Origin: a virus | Virus record (IMG/VR): IMGVR_UViG_3300022707_000821 | Span: 1 to 39,929 of that record | Strand: one strand, 5' to 3' | Length of the DNA: 39,929 nt | In this document: piece by piece, positions 1 to 7,235 of the stretch | Layout: each line of letters begins with the position of its first letter | How positions within the stretch are numbered: position 1 is the stretch's first letter | Position numbers and translations under genes: made by a program | The notes under the pieces: model-generated | The model's database searches: none | The model's input: the letters and a program-made list of their open reading frames with translations, nothing else | Told to the model about the DNA's origin: nothing

Positions 1-144
1 GGGATAATATGCCAAACATAGATTATAAAGCAGCGTTAAAGCTGGTACAGGTCGAGGAACATTTCGATAAACATATAGAACAATTCACTTCTGAATTAGA
101 ATGTCTTGTTAAAAAATACGGAGGGACAATACAAAAAAATCTTT
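1..144. repeat. Terminal direct repeat (contig circularity overlap), left copy
   Basis: Bases 1-144 are repeated exactly at 39786-39929, both beginning GGGATAATATGCC and ending AAAAAATCTTT. An exact repeat at both contig ends is what an assembler leaves on a circular or circularly permuted genome. The gene at 39433 then reads directly into the gene at 9. A true short terminal repeat cannot be excluded. Confidence 0.95.
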
Positions 145-281
145 CTGGATATCACACAGACAACAATCCATATAGAAAGCACATTTGCCATTTAAAAATG
201 AATATTGAGCTAGACGGCATCATCATAGGTGGTGGTAAGGAAAAAATGAATCAAGAAAGGATGAATGACTTTCTGCAATAA
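9..281 (+). CDS. Hypothetical phage protein, 90 aa
   Basis: Not recognised. It is a small soluble, mainly helical protein with a charged N-terminal half. In the circular genome the gene starts two bases after the stop of the gene at 39433, with GGGGGAT as ribosome site, so the two are one transcription unit. That unit probably starts at the palindromic promoter near 39368 and runs on through 293 and 494 to the hairpin at 1223. The start of this gene is duplicated at the right end of the window. Confidence 0.8.
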   Translation: MPNIDYKAALKLVQVEEHFDKHIEQFTSELECLVKKYGGTIQKNLSGYHTDNNPYRKHICHLKMNIELDGIIIGGGKEKMNQERMNDFLQ

Positions 282-292
282 GGATTAATAAT

Positions 293-469
293 ATGAGTAC
301 ATTTGTTGAAAATGAAATAAGACGATTAATGAAAAGGGCTGAAAGCCTAGAAAAAGAAAACAAAGATTTGAAAAAGAAATTAAATAGCCAAAGAATAATA
401 AACTCTGCACTTGAAACACAAATTGAAAGCTTAGAACAAAATATAGATGATTTAAATGAACACATGTAA
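293..469 (+). CDS. Small coiled-coil protein, 58 aa
   Basis: A short reading frame with AAGGATTAATAATATG at its start, 11 bp after the preceding stop. The product is almost entirely charged and helical, with leucine and isoleucine at heptad spacing (RRLMKRAESLEKENKDLKKK, then SLEQNIDDLNEHM), so a coiled coil is likely. No function is recognised. It sits in line with genes 9 and 494 in the same direction. Supported by coding-like composition and position rather than by homology. Confidence 0.65.
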   Translation: MSTFVENEIRRLMKRAESLEKENKDLKKKLNSQRIINSALETQIESLEQNIDDLNEHM

Positions 470-493
470 TTAATTTAATTTAAAGGAAATGGA

Positions 494-1216
494 ATGGAAA
501 ATTTAGACTTAAAAACAATGATGGAAAAAGCACTTAATGAAAGCTTAGACCCTGAAAAGATTCAAACTAAAATTAATGAAGGTGTTGAAAACTTAGTTGA
601 TAAAGTTTTAAAAGATGAATTGTTTAGTCAATGGGGAATAGTTTCAAAAGGCTTTAAAAAATACCTTGAAGAGAATTCAGAAATTGATTATTCAAAACTA
701 CCTATTGGGGCTTTATGTGCATCAATTGGAAATCAATTAATCGAACATATAAAAATATTTGATGAAACCACAAGAAGAAAACAAGTAGAAGAATTAGCAA
801 AAACTCTTTTATGTCAAGCACCGGAAGAATACAAGCTTAGTGTATTGGTTGAATCATTAATAAGTGAGTTTGGTAATTTTGATGACGGTTGCCCGTGTGG
901 GCCAGAAGAAGAAAGGCAAATTGAAATTGAAATTGAAAATACAAGTTCAACTTATAGTGATTTCAAAATGATTCATTTTAAATTCAAAGACCAACATGAT
1001 GATGAACAACATTTGCAGCTTCACATATCTCAATTTGACAAAAATAATATTATAGGAATTCGTTTTGATGGTGAAGATTTAGAAAAATCATTAAAAGAAG
1101 AAGATGTTTCAAGATGGCAAGGTCTCCTTATCTCTTGCAAAAGAGGCGATTCAAAAATTATCATTGATATTGATGATGGTGACGGGTTCCCATTAACCAC
1201 AAATTCAGACTATTGA
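494..1216 (+). CDS. Hypothetical protein, 240 aa, acidic
   Basis: A clear AAAGGAAATGGAATG start. The N-terminal 120 residues are predicted helical. The C-terminal half, from about residue 150, is beta-rich and acidic, with a CPCG pair near residue 132. No motif is recognised. It is the last gene before a hairpin terminator at 1223-1248 and so probably ends the transcription unit that begins at the palindromic promoter near 39368 on the circle. It could be a host-takeover or anti-defence factor from its early-unit position, but the sequence does not show this. Confidence 0.8.
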   Translation: MENLDLKTMMEKALNESLDPEKIQTKINEGVENLVDKVLKDELFSQWGIVSKGFKKYLEENSEIDYSKLPIGALCASIGNQLIEHIKIFDETTRRKQVEELAKTLLCQAPEEYKLSVLVESLISEFGNFDDGCPCGPEEERQIEIEIENTSSTYSDFKMIHFKFKDQHDDEQHLQLHISQFDKNNIIGIRFDGEDLEKSLKEEDVSRWQGLLISCKRGDSKIIIDIDDGDGFPLTTNSDY

Positions 1217-1222
1217 TTTAAT

Positions 1223-1251
1223 AAAGCCCTTGCTTTAGTGGGGGCTTTTGG
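1223..1251 (+). terminator. Hairpin terminator after gene 494
   Basis: AAAGCCC (1223-1229) pairs with GGGCTTT (1242-1248) around a 12-base loop, followed by a short broken T stretch (TTTTGGTTT). It lies 7 bases after a stop codon and before a change of gene module. The T tract is weak, so termination may be partial. Confidence 0.6.
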
Positions 1252-1292
1252 TTTAATGTGTCGAAAACTAATAAAAATACGGAGCTTTTAAG

Positions 1293-1472
1293 ATGAAAAC
1301 TCAAGAATTCTTAAATATTGATGATGCTTGCGAGCTTTTCAGTATTTCAAAGGCTTCAATGTACAAAATAATGGAAAGGGATAAAGACTTTCCACGATTG
1401 AAAATAGGTGGTTCTATTAGATTTGATAAGGAGGAAATAATATCTTATTTCAAGTCTAAGGGGAAAAAATGA
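1293..1472 (+). CDS. AlpA/excisionase-type HTH DNA-binding protein, 59 aa
   Basis: The product has the winged-helix layout of the excisionase/AlpA (HTH_17) family. A recognition segment of the kind DDACELFSISKASMYKIM spans residues 10-27, then FPRLKIGGSIRFDKEEI spans 34-50, where the family has its conserved 'K.G...RF....' wing. GGAG lies upstream of the ATG, and the stop overlaps the next start as ATGA. With no integrase present, a role as a transcription regulator or replication accessory is more likely than excision. It is a candidate, with the protein at 36902, for binding the palindromic operators. Confidence 0.8.
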   Translation: MKTQEFLNIDDACELFSISKASMYKIMERDKDFPRLKIGGSIRFDKEEIISYFKSKGKK

Positions 1473-2302
1473 GCGGTTGGGTAAAAGTACACAGAAAAAT
1501 AATAGATTGGGAATGGTTCAAAGATGATAAGGCTTTTAAGGTATTTATGTATTTGATCATGATGGCAACTCACAAAACAACTAAATTTAGGGGTACAGAA
1601 TTGAAAGCGGGTGATTTAGTAACAGGTCGAAAAAAGATCGCGGCTGATTGCGGAATTACAGAGCAATCTGTTAGAACTGCCCTCGAACACCTAAAATCAA
1701 CCAAAGACATAACCATCAAAACAACCAACAAATTTAGTATCATAAGTGTCTGTAATTACGAGACTTACCAAATAAAAGAAACAGACAGCAACCAGCACAG
1801 CAACCAACCAACAACCAACCAACAACCAACCAACAACCACATTCAAGAAGGTAAAGAAGTAAAAGAAGTAAAGAAAGATCAAGAACCTATTGGGGGTGAA
1901 CCCCAAAATGACAAAAAAGCAGATAAATTAAAAAAGGATCGGGCCAAATTAAAAGAACTTCTAACCCATGAATATTTTAAAAATCCTAAATTCTGTGAGT
2001 TTTGGGACGATTGGAAAAACCACAAGGGCAGCAAATATAAAATAAACGCTCAAAAACTGCAACTAATGCAGCTTTTTAAGGTTAGCTTAGATGTTTGTAT
2101 TGACTCGATGGGAAAAAGCCTCTCAGCCTGCTATAAGGGAATTTGGATAAACGAGAGTTATCAAGCTGCAAAGAGTCCTAAAATTAGCTATGATGAGAAA
2201 AAAGAACAAGGTCTTGAAGATTTTATAAAAGAAGCTGAAAATCAAGAAAACGCTGAAAATTACAGAGATGTCGAACTTAATAATAATTCACTTGAAGGAT
2301 AA
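1469..2302 (+). CDS. Phage replication initiator-like protein (O/DnaD-type), 277 aa
   Basis: The N-terminal 100 residues match the pattern of phage replisome-organiser proteins. GWVKVHRKIIDWEWF opens the protein, then LKAGDLVTGRKKIA, then a winged helix (GITEQSVRTALEHLK, about residues 62-76) and the wing strand ISVCNYETYQ. A low-complexity N/Q/T linker at about 107-130 is encoded by an 11-bp tandem DNA repeat. The C-terminal part (about 155-225) is helical. Such proteins bind an origin, often inside their own gene as in lambda O, and recruit the helicase through a loader. Here the next gene may be that loader. No phage helicase is seen, so the host helicase would be used. Confidence 0.75.
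   Translation: MSGWVKVHRKIIDWEWFKDDKAFKVFMYLIMMATHKTTKFRGTELKAGDLVTGRKKIAADCGITEQSVRTALEHLKSTKDITIKTTNKFSIISVCNYETYQIKETDSNQHSNQPTTNQQPTNNHIQEGKEVKEVKKDQEPIGGEPQNDKKADKLKKDRAKLKELLTHEYFKNPKFCEFWDDWKNHKGSKYKINAQKLQLMQLFKVSLDVCIDSMGKSLSACYKGIWINESYQAAKSPKISYDEKKEQGLEDFIKEAENQENAENYRDVELNNNSLEG
1801..1838. repeat. 11-bp tandem iterons, candidate replication origin
   Basis: CAACCAACCAA is repeated three times head to tail without mismatch at 1801-1811, 1812-1822 and 1823-1833, followed by a partial fourth copy (CAACCA). The period of 11 is one helical turn and is not a multiple of three, so it is not explained by a repeated peptide. Directly downstream lies a purine-rich A-tract region (1846-1884, units like GTAAAGAA). 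Iterons followed by an A-rich strand inside an initiator gene is the lambda ori arrangement. Confidence 0.55.
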
Positions 2303-2305
2303 AAA

Positions 2306-2839
2306 ATGATTACAAATTTAGATTATGCAAAAATCATTTCAGAATTTAAGTTTTTAAAGTTCTATCCAATTGGTTTAGAAAAGATCAATGAACAATTTAA
2401 AAGTTTAAAGTATTCAGGAATTGAGGATAGAGATATATTAATATTTGCTTTTGATAAATGGTGTAGAAAAGGGAATGATACCTTTCCAACATTTGCAGAA
2501 CTTAAAAAAATGACTGAAACTGATATGAAGCAATATTCTTATAAAGAAATATTCTTTGATCCTTGTGAAATATTATCAGAGATAGTGCATATTAGAGTTT
2601 GGATTGAAAAGCATTGTGAAATATATACAAGACCTCATCTAGCATCATTTGACTTAGCAAGAGTTACCCAAAAACAAGATGATGAATGGGCACACAATGA
2701 AAGAGTAAGCCAATCAATAGCAATGAGTAAATATTACAGTTATTTTAAACAAAGACCGGATGAATATAAAAGGCTTGTTAATGGTGGGCTTGATGTGTTA
2801 TCAATTGACCACCAAGAAAATTTAAATTTAGGGGAATGA
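2306..2839 (+). CDS. Replication-associated protein, possible helicase loader (G39P-like), 177 aa
   Basis: Follows the initiator gene by 3 bases. The N-terminal 75 residues have the outline of the SPP1 G39P loader/inhibitor family: a helix ending in FYP, a charged helix, then a run ending in FPTFAELKKM (about residues 60-69), where the family has a 'FPP...EI' type element. The C-terminal half is not recognised. The loader role rests on this weak pattern and on position after the initiator, so it is inference. The gene overlaps or abuts the next at GGGGAATGATTATG. Confidence 0.45.
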   Translation: MITNLDYAKIISEFKFLKFYPIGLEKINEQFKSLKYSGIEDRDILIFAFDKWCRKGNDTFPTFAELKKMTETDMKQYSYKEIFFDPCEILSEIVHIRVWIEKHCEIYTRPHLASFDLARVTQKQDDEWAHNERVSQSIAMSKYYSYFKQRPDEYKRLVNGGLDVLSIDHQENLNLGE

Positions 2840-2841
2840 TT

Positions 2842-3144
2842 ATGAAGAAGTTTTTTAGTTTTTTAAAAATGGTGTTCACAATTTACGCAGCATTCAGAAG
2901 GGAGAGAGAAAAAACAAAGATGCTGATTCAAAATGTTAACCAGCTTTTTGATGTGGTACAAGATGCCAGAGACTACCAAGAAAAACAAGGTATAGAAGGC
3001 GGTTATTTATTAAGTGTTCTAAATATTAAAAACATTAAAAAGGGTTTGATGACAGCCCAAAAAGCAAAAGGTTTGCTTGATGCCATCGCGGATGATGTAG
3101 AAGTCCAAAAACTTATTGACAAAGAAAAGGAAATGAAAAGATGA
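2842..3144 (+). CDS. Small membrane-anchored helical protein, 100 aa
   Basis: Two in-frame ATGs lie at 2836 and 2842. The second is chosen because AGGGGAA at 2830-2836 is then correctly spaced. The product starts KKFFSFLKMVFTIYAAF, a short amphipathic or hydrophobic segment, followed by a long charged helix. No family is recognised. Its stop overlaps the start of the lipoprotein gene as ATGA, so the two are translated together and may act together at the membrane. Confidence 0.65.
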   Translation: MKKFFSFLKMVFTIYAAFRREREKTKMLIQNVNQLFDVVQDARDYQEKQGIEGGYLLSVLNIKNIKKGLMTAQKAKGLLDAIADDVEVQKLIDKEKEMKR

Positions 3145-3479
3145 AAAAATTATTAATATTCTGTTTATTAATCGGGTTATCTTTTGGGTGTAATTTAAAA
3201 AGAGGTAATCAAAAATTGTTTGATGAGATTTATCAAAACCGTGCGCAAATTGGGGACGCAATCGAAACGGTAATTGAATTGTTTGGCAGGCCTCAATCAG
3301 TAACAAAAAGTAAATCTAAAAAAGGCGGTGATGAAACAAAGGTATATGTATTTTATGCAATGAAAAGCAAAGTTAAATTGTATAATACTGCAAAGAGTGA
3401 CGCGGAATCTTTATCAATTATCGTTACCGTTATAAAAGGAAAAGTAACCAAAATTGAAAAGGTTAAATCGGTGTACTAA
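3141..3479 (+). CDS. Putative phage-encoded lipoprotein, 112 aa
   Basis: An N-terminal signal (MKKLLIFCLLIGLSFGC) ends in a lipobox-like LSFGC with Cys17 as the likely lipidated residue. The mature part contains IGDAIETVIELFGRPQSV, resembling the short 'G.....v...lG.P' segment of SmpA/BamE-type domains, then a lysine-rich beta region. It would be exported and tied to a membrane. Phage lipoproteins of this kind are known in superinfection exclusion (Cor, Llp) or as outer spanins; the present role is undetermined. The -3/-2 lipobox residues (S, F) are not ideal. Confidence 0.65.
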   Translation: MKKLLIFCLLIGLSFGCNLKRGNQKLFDEIYQNRAQIGDAIETVIELFGRPQSVTKSKSKKGGDETKVYVFYAMKSKVKLYNTAKSDAESLSIIVTVIKGKVTKIEKVKSVY

Positions 3480-3889
3480 TGTCTGAAACTTTTAAAGTTG
3501 GTGATAAAGTAAATATTCTTGATGATGGAAGGATTGTTCATAAAAATCTTACTATTTCTAAAAAAGAAAGTGCTAATGTAGAGTTTGAAGGAAAGCATTT
3601 TGCCGAGAATGTAGTAAACCTTCAACATGTAAAAGTCAAGCCAAAGGAACAAGAGCCGGAAATTAAGACTCAATATGCAATTGCGTCATCGAATGACATG
3701 GGGAATATGTCTGAATATTGCGAAGAATTTCTTAAAGATGGGTGGACACCATTAGGCGGCATTTCCGTTACGCTTGAAGAGGCTGGACATGATACTAATA
3801 CTGATTGGGAGCCTGCCGTTTTTCTATATTGTCAGTCTTTCGCTATATCTCACCCAGTTGATAACCATTTACCAAACGAGGTTAAATAA
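3479..3889 (+). CDS. DUF1737-like protein, 136 aa
   Basis: Starts on the A of the preceding TAA (TAATG). The N-terminal 50 residues look like a small KOW/SH3-type barrel (FKVGDKVNILDDGRIV). The C-terminal part, from about residue 64, follows the DUF1737 pattern: YAIASS, then FLKDGWTPLGGISV at about 84-97, then FLYCQSFA. DUF1737 proteins are small and of unknown function, common in phages. The SH3-like N-terminus is my reading and less certain. Confidence 0.6.
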   Translation: MSETFKVGDKVNILDDGRIVHKNLTISKKESANVEFEGKHFAENVVNLQHVKVKPKEQEPEIKTQYAIASSNDMGNMSEYCEEFLKDGWTPLGGISVTLEEAGHDTNTDWEPAVFLYCQSFAISHPVDNHLPNEVK

Positions 3890-4080
3890 TGGATGTTTCA
3901 AAATTAGATGTAAACAAAGTAAATATTAGATGCAGTAATTGCGGCTCTATGTCTAGGTGGTGTGATTCATGCAAAGGTTTTAAATGTAAGAAATGTAATA
4001 CAGTTACAACAACTAAGGGCGTTACAGTAAAAGGAAAAAAGGGCGGTGGTTGTGCTGGATGTGGAAAGAAAAAGAAGTGA
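3889..4080 (+). CDS. Zinc-ribbon protein with four CxxC pairs, 63 aa
   Basis: Cysteine pairs sit at C15/C18, C25/C28, C33/C36 and C55/C58, enough for two zinc sites. The C-terminal third is lysine- and glycine-rich and ends GKKKK, which suits nucleic-acid binding. The start overlaps the previous stop region (TAATGG). It is one of a run of small cysteine-rich genes. The function is unknown; transcription or translation modulation is only a guess. Confidence 0.75.
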   Translation: MDVSKLDVNKVNIRCSNCGSMSRWCDSCKGFKCKKCNTVTTTKGVTVKGKKGGGCAGCGKKKK

Positions 4081-4101
4081 ATTTCTTTGAAAGGGAAATG
4101 A

Positions 4102-4485
4102 ATGTTTTTAAGAGATGTTCCAAACTTTGATAATTTGAAAGGAAAGAAAATGGGCGATAGATGTAAAGTGGTGGGCCATACATATTCTAAGCAGATGGGG
4201 CAACCATATCCTAGAAAGTGTATTAGGTGTAATAATTTAGAGGGTGAGGCTCCACCAATGCCACCGTGTAAACCAGCAAAGAAAGAAGAAAGAATAATAA
4301 ACGAGGTGAAAGAGGTAGCCGGTACTATTGTTGCTTGCTGCAATGATAATACTTTTTGGTATTACGAGAAATTAATCTGGAATAAGTTCCCAAATATTCC
4401 ACAGTATGGAGAAACGCCCATGCTTTGCCCTGAATGCCAAGAGGTTGAATGTGATGAAGACTGTTCAAATCCGAGGGAAAAATAA
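4102..4485 (+). CDS. Cysteine-rich zinc-binding protein, 127 aa
   Basis: GAAAGGGAAATGAATG gives a good start at 4102. An internal ATG at 4150 also has GAAAGGAAAG before it, so a shorter form (111 aa) is possible. Cysteines include C21, a KCIRC pair near residue 39, and CPECQEVECDEDC near the C-terminus, suggesting zinc sites at both ends. No family is recognised. The stop overlaps the next ATG (TAATG). Confidence 0.7.
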   Translation: MFLRDVPNFDNLKGKKMGDRCKVVGHTYSKQMGQPYPRKCIRCNNLEGEAPPMPPCKPAKKEERIINEVKEVAGTIVACCNDNTFWYYEKLIWNKFPNIPQYGETPMLCPECQEVECDEDCSNPREK

Positions 4486-4745
4486 TGAATGAAATAAAAG
4501 TTAATGTAAATCATAAAGTTAAGGTAAAGCTAACAAATCTTGGTAAAGCGGTTCATTTAAGAAATCACCTTAAATATTTCAAGGATGACTTAGAGAATCA
4601 CCCATACAGAGAGCCAAAAGAAGACAAGGAAGGGTGTACAGAATATGTTTTTTGGGAATTGATATCTGTATATGGCCCAGAAATGTATCATGGGACAAGG
4701 CCAATGTTTAAAGAAAATAGCGTTACAATCTCATTACAAAATTAA
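4485..4745 (+). CDS. Hypothetical protein, 86 aa
   Basis: Translationally coupled to the gene before by TAATG. A beta strand of alternating K/V (IKVNVNHKVKVKL) is followed by an alpha segment and YVFWELISVYG. No motif is recognised. Length and composition match other small early phage proteins. Confidence 0.7.
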   Translation: MNEIKVNVNHKVKVKLTNLGKAVHLRNHLKYFKDDLENHPYREPKEDKEGCTEYVFWELISVYGPEMYHGTRPMFKENSVTISLQN

Positions 4746-4767
4746 TTAAACCTTGAAAGGAAATGAA

Positions 4768-5076
4768 ATGGAAATTCAAAAAGCTACAGGATATATGATT
4801 GATGGAAAAAACTTTGAAACAATTTCAGAAGCAAAGGAATATATGTTTAAAGAAAAAGCAAAAAAAGAAATTGAAGCCTCTGTTTTCGCAAATCCGAGTA
4901 GTCCAGAAACAAGAGACTTATTAAATGAATTTATGGCCTCTAATTTTTGGGCATTACATGACAATATAAACGCCCTTAGAAAAGATATTTTCGCAAGATC
5001 AAAGAAAGAAAAAATTGAAGAACTTGCAGAAGATTTGACAGAAAGCAAAAGGGAAAATGAAGGGGTTGTTTTGTGA
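4768..5076 (+). CDS. Hypothetical helical protein, 102 aa
   Basis: The ATG at 4768 is preferred over an upstream in-frame TTG because AAAGGAAA lies just before it. The first 20 residues (ATGYMIDGKNFETISEAKEY) resemble the short N-terminal beta-hairpin plus helix seen in many phage proteins. The rest is charged helix. It ends GTGA, overlapping the start of a two-helix membrane protein. The function is unknown. Confidence 0.7.
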   Translation: MEIQKATGYMIDGKNFETISEAKEYMFKEKAKKEIEASVFANPSSPETRDLLNEFMASNFWALHDNINALRKDIFARSKKEKIEELAEDLTESKRENEGVVL

Positions 5077-5270
5077 AAAAATTAATGATAGCTATGGGAT
5101 TCATATTTATTTTTCTTGGTATAGCAATAATAATAGAAGTTCAAATCTCAAACCCAGATAAAACAGAAATGAGATTATTAATTGATCATTGGGTATCATT
5201 TTTGTCTGGATTTATTACTGCATTCTCAGGATTATTTATTCAAAGGATTGCTTCAAAATGGGAAGACTAA
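5073..5270 (+). CDS. Small membrane protein with two transmembrane helices (holin-like candidate), 65 aa
   Basis: A GTG start overlaps the previous TGA. Hydrophobic segments span about residues 4-23 and 41-57, joined by a short polar loop with charged residues, and the C-terminus is RIASKWED. Length and two-helix layout fit class II holins, and the position is next to the terminase small subunit gene. No adjacent endolysin is present, so the holin reading is only a possibility. Confidence 0.6.
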   Translation: MKKLMIAMGFIFIFLGIAIIIEVQISNPDKTEMRLLIDHWVSFLSGFITAFSGLFIQRIASKWED

Positions 5271-5301
5271 TAATAATTTAATATAATGTTAAGGGTTTTT
5301 T

Positions 5302-5784
5302 ATGTATGAATTGAATGAGGGTGGAAGACCAAGCAAGCTTAATACTGTCTTAGTGGCTGCTATTGAATTAGGTGGGTTCTCAATGCTTACTATCAAAGAT
5401 ACTTGTGTTGCTTGTGATATCACTTATCAAACTTATTTGAATTATCGAAAGCAAGCAAAAGAGGCAATGAATGAGGAAGGAGAAATTCAAGATAAGCTAC
5501 TTAATGATTTCTTTATTGCTCATGAAAAAGGTAAGATAAAAAGAAAAGCCGTGTTGATTAAAGTTTGTCTTGACTCTGCTATGAGTGACCCAGATATGGC
5601 CCTTAAATTACTTGAAAGGAAGTTCCCAGACTTTAGCAATAGAATCAAGCAGGAAATCGAAGTTCATAAGCAAGAGATCGCTTATAATTTCGATGACCTG
5701 CCTTTTGAAGATATCGAGGCTATTGTATTAAAGGCATGGAAACAGGAAGAAGAAGAAGCACTTAACCTAAAGGAAATGGAATGA
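5302..5784 (+). CDS. terS: Terminase small subunit, 160 aa
   Basis: It begins GGRPSKLNTVLVAAIELGG, the usual 'GRP.K' opening of small terminases. A helix-turn-helix follows (DTCVACDITYQTYLNYRKQA, about residues 34-53), and then FFIAHEKGKIKRKAVLIKV and DPDMALKLLERKFPDF, where family members have 'A..gd...a..wlLerr.P..f'. TerS binds the packaging site and regulates TerL. AAGGG six bases before ATG marks the start. Unusually, nine small genes separate it from terL. Confidence 0.8.
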   Translation: MYELNEGGRPSKLNTVLVAAIELGGFSMLTIKDTCVACDITYQTYLNYRKQAKEAMNEEGEIQDKLLNDFFIAHEKGKIKRKAVLIKVCLDSAMSDPDMALKLLERKFPDFSNRIKQEIEVHKQEIAYNFDDLPFEDIEAIVLKAWKQEEEEALNLKEME

Positions 5785-6152
5785 ATTGTAAACATTGTAA
5801 CAAATCGATAGATGGTGAAAATAGAGTTAAAGAAGTAATTGGTAGAGCATTTTGCGGCTTACATTGCCATGATTTATATATGAACCACGACCCAGACGAA
5901 GAAGCCGTAATCCCATTAGATGAATTAGAAGCAAAAGGAATAACTATTGATTTGTTTAAGGGGCCGAGAAGGTTTTTTAAGACTTCTCACTGTACATTTG
6001 TTTCGATAGATCAAGTGTATTCAGTATTGTTAGAAATGGAGGGTGACGAAGAGGTATATCAAATATACGGAAGCGATGGCTATGTGATCTCGTTCTTTAA
6101 GGAAGATAAAGCCCGTTTCGAGGCTTGGCTTGAATCGTGGGGGGTGGCATGA
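5781..6152 (+). CDS. Zinc-finger-like protein, 123 aa
   Basis: Overlaps terS by ATGA. The N-terminal MNCKHCNKSIDG...AFCGLHC is a four-ligand zinc site (C3, C6, then C and HC near 24-29) like MYM/TRASH or LIM-type knuckles. The rest, with YQIYGSDGYVISF, is probably an independent small domain. The function is unknown. It lies between the two terminase genes but shows no packaging motif. Confidence 0.65.
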   Translation: MNCKHCNKSIDGENRVKEVIGRAFCGLHCHDLYMNHDPDEEAVIPLDELEAKGITIDLFKGPRRFFKTSHCTFVSIDQVYSVLLEMEGDEEVYQIYGSDGYVISFFKEDKARFEAWLESWGVA

Positions 6153-6442
6153 TGATACACCCCATGATTAAGCCTAATGTTGTATACTCTTTTTTTATTT
6201 CAATCGTTTTTTTTATTATGAATTATTTCAGTTTAGATATGGAATTAAGGATTATTATTACGATATTTTCATTTGTTGGATTCATACCGCTTAACTTCGT
6301 TATGGGTGGGATTTTTCTTTGTCATGAAATTACAAAGTATGAGAAAATAAAAAATCTTGAATATGAAGAATGGAATAATGATTTTGAGGGACAGTATAAA
6401 GAAAGAAAAAAAATGCTTGATGAGCTAAGGAGTGAAAAATGA
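6149..6442 (+). CDS. Small membrane protein with two transmembrane helices, 97 aa
   Basis: The ATG at 6149 is used because it overlaps the previous TGA (ATGATG) and GGGGTGG lies just before. An upstream GTG would lack a site. Hydrophobic segments are at about 11-27 and 33-55. The C-terminal 40 residues are charged and helical (EITKYEKIKNLEYEEW). It is followed directly by two more tiny genes, the first also membrane-associated. No family is recognised. Confidence 0.65.
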   Translation: MMIHPMIKPNVVYSFFISIVFFIMNYFSLDMELRIIITIFSFVGFIPLNFVMGGIFLCHEITKYEKIKNLEYEEWNNDFEGQYKERKKMLDELRSEK

Positions 6443-6564
6443 CTTTAATTGATTTAATAGATAAACATGTATGGATGTCTTTTTTCTTATCAGGATTGTT
6501 TCTGTTTGGTTCTATAGTCTGTATATATCAGTTTGCTTTATCATGGGGGCAAAGAAGAAGATGA
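6439..6564 (+). CDS. Single-pass membrane microprotein, 41 aa
   Basis: A short frame locked between ATGA overlaps on both sides (6439-6442 and 6561-6564), which argues that it is translated. One hydrophobic segment covers about residues 13-34 and the protein ends GQRRR, giving a positive cytoplasmic tail. The role is unknown; small phage membrane proteins of this shape are often inhibitors of lysis, uptake or host enzymes. Confidence 0.55.
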   Translation: MTLIDLIDKHVWMSFFLSGLFLFGSIVCIYQFALSWGQRRR

Positions 6565-6734
6565 TTGAACTTTTATTAATGGAGTTTGCCGTATTGTTTA
6601 CTCTTCTATGCACGAAGCCTAAATTTAGGTGTGCTATCGGTATGCATGGAAGAATGTTTTTTAAATTCGCAGAAGATTGCGAGCATTTTAGATGCAGGGT
6701 TTGCGATGATTGTAAAAAAGAGCTGCCACTTTAA
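6561..6734 (+). CDS. Small cysteine-rich protein, 57 aa
   Basis: The ATG at 6561 couples to the previous stop. An in-frame ATG at 6543 would add six residues but has no ribosome site. A hydrophobic N-terminus (LLLMEFAVLFTLLC) precedes a cysteine/histidine cluster (CAIGMHG, then CEHFRCRVCDDCKK), giving a zinc site like that of small phage zinc proteins of the DUF1660 type, though that match is loose. Confidence 0.55.
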   Translation: MIELLLMEFAVLFTLLCTKPKFRCAIGMHGRMFFKFAEDCEHFRCRVCDDCKKELPL

Positions 6735-6744
6735 AGGAAATTGA

Positions 6745-6969
6745 ATGAGTCTACATGATGACGATGAGAATATGACCCTTCACCCCTTTGAATTCTTCAC
6801 AACATGGCAAGGGGTGGTAATAGATGTTTGCTTGATAGAGGAAGTATTAAGGGGCGAGGACTTTAAATTTACTGTCTCTGTGGAAGAATACGGAAATGTA
6901 ATTGTAGACAATGAAGATTACTTAGCCTTTGAATTGTTTTTAAATTATAATCAGGTGGAAATATTATGA
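6745..6969 (+). CDS. Hypothetical protein, 74 aa
   Basis: Has a consensus AAAGGAAATTGAATG start. The product is acidic, with a beta-rich middle (FKFTVSVEEYGNVIVDNEDY). No motif is recognised. It overlaps the next gene by ATGA. Confidence 0.65.
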   Translation: MSLHDDDENMTLHPFEFFTTWQGVVIDVCLIEEVLRGEDFKFTVSVEEYGNVIVDNEDYLAFELFLNYNQVEIL

Positions 6970-7235
6970 AGTTTATAGCAACCAACAAAAGAACGGGAGA
7001 GGTTGAAATAATAGAAGACCTTTACTGGTTTGAAGAAAATGGAGTGCATGAAAACGGGGAAAATGATTGGGTTATTGCTGAGTTTGGAAAGTGTGCGAAT
7101 TGTAAGCACTATGATGATGGCCATTGTGTAGAATTGCAACAAGATATAGAGGGGGAATATATTCATGCAGTGGGTAATGTTGGAATATTTCAAGACCCCG
7201 AAACATTTAAATGTAGTGAATGGAGGCCTAAATAA
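6966..7235 (+). CDS. Cysteine-containing hypothetical protein, 89 aa
   Basis: Coupled by ATGA to the gene before and by TAATG to the gene after. The N-terminal half is acidic. The C-terminal half has CANCKHYDDGHC followed by FKCSEWRPK, a four-cysteine pattern suited to one zinc ion or a disulfide pair and often seen in phage proteins that end 'C..w.P'. The function is unknown. Confidence 0.65.
   Translation: MKFIATNKRTGEVEIIEDLYWFEENGVHENGENDWVIAEFGKCANCKHYDDGHCVELQQDIEGEYIHAVGNVGIFQDPETFKCSEWRPK

Noticed and set aside
1293-1472. Excisionase of an integrated prophage
   Set aside because: No integrase or attachment site is seen; the AlpA-type fold is more likely used as a regulator.
1801-1838. 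CRISPR array
   Set aside because: Units are 11 bp with no spacers and lie within a coding gene.
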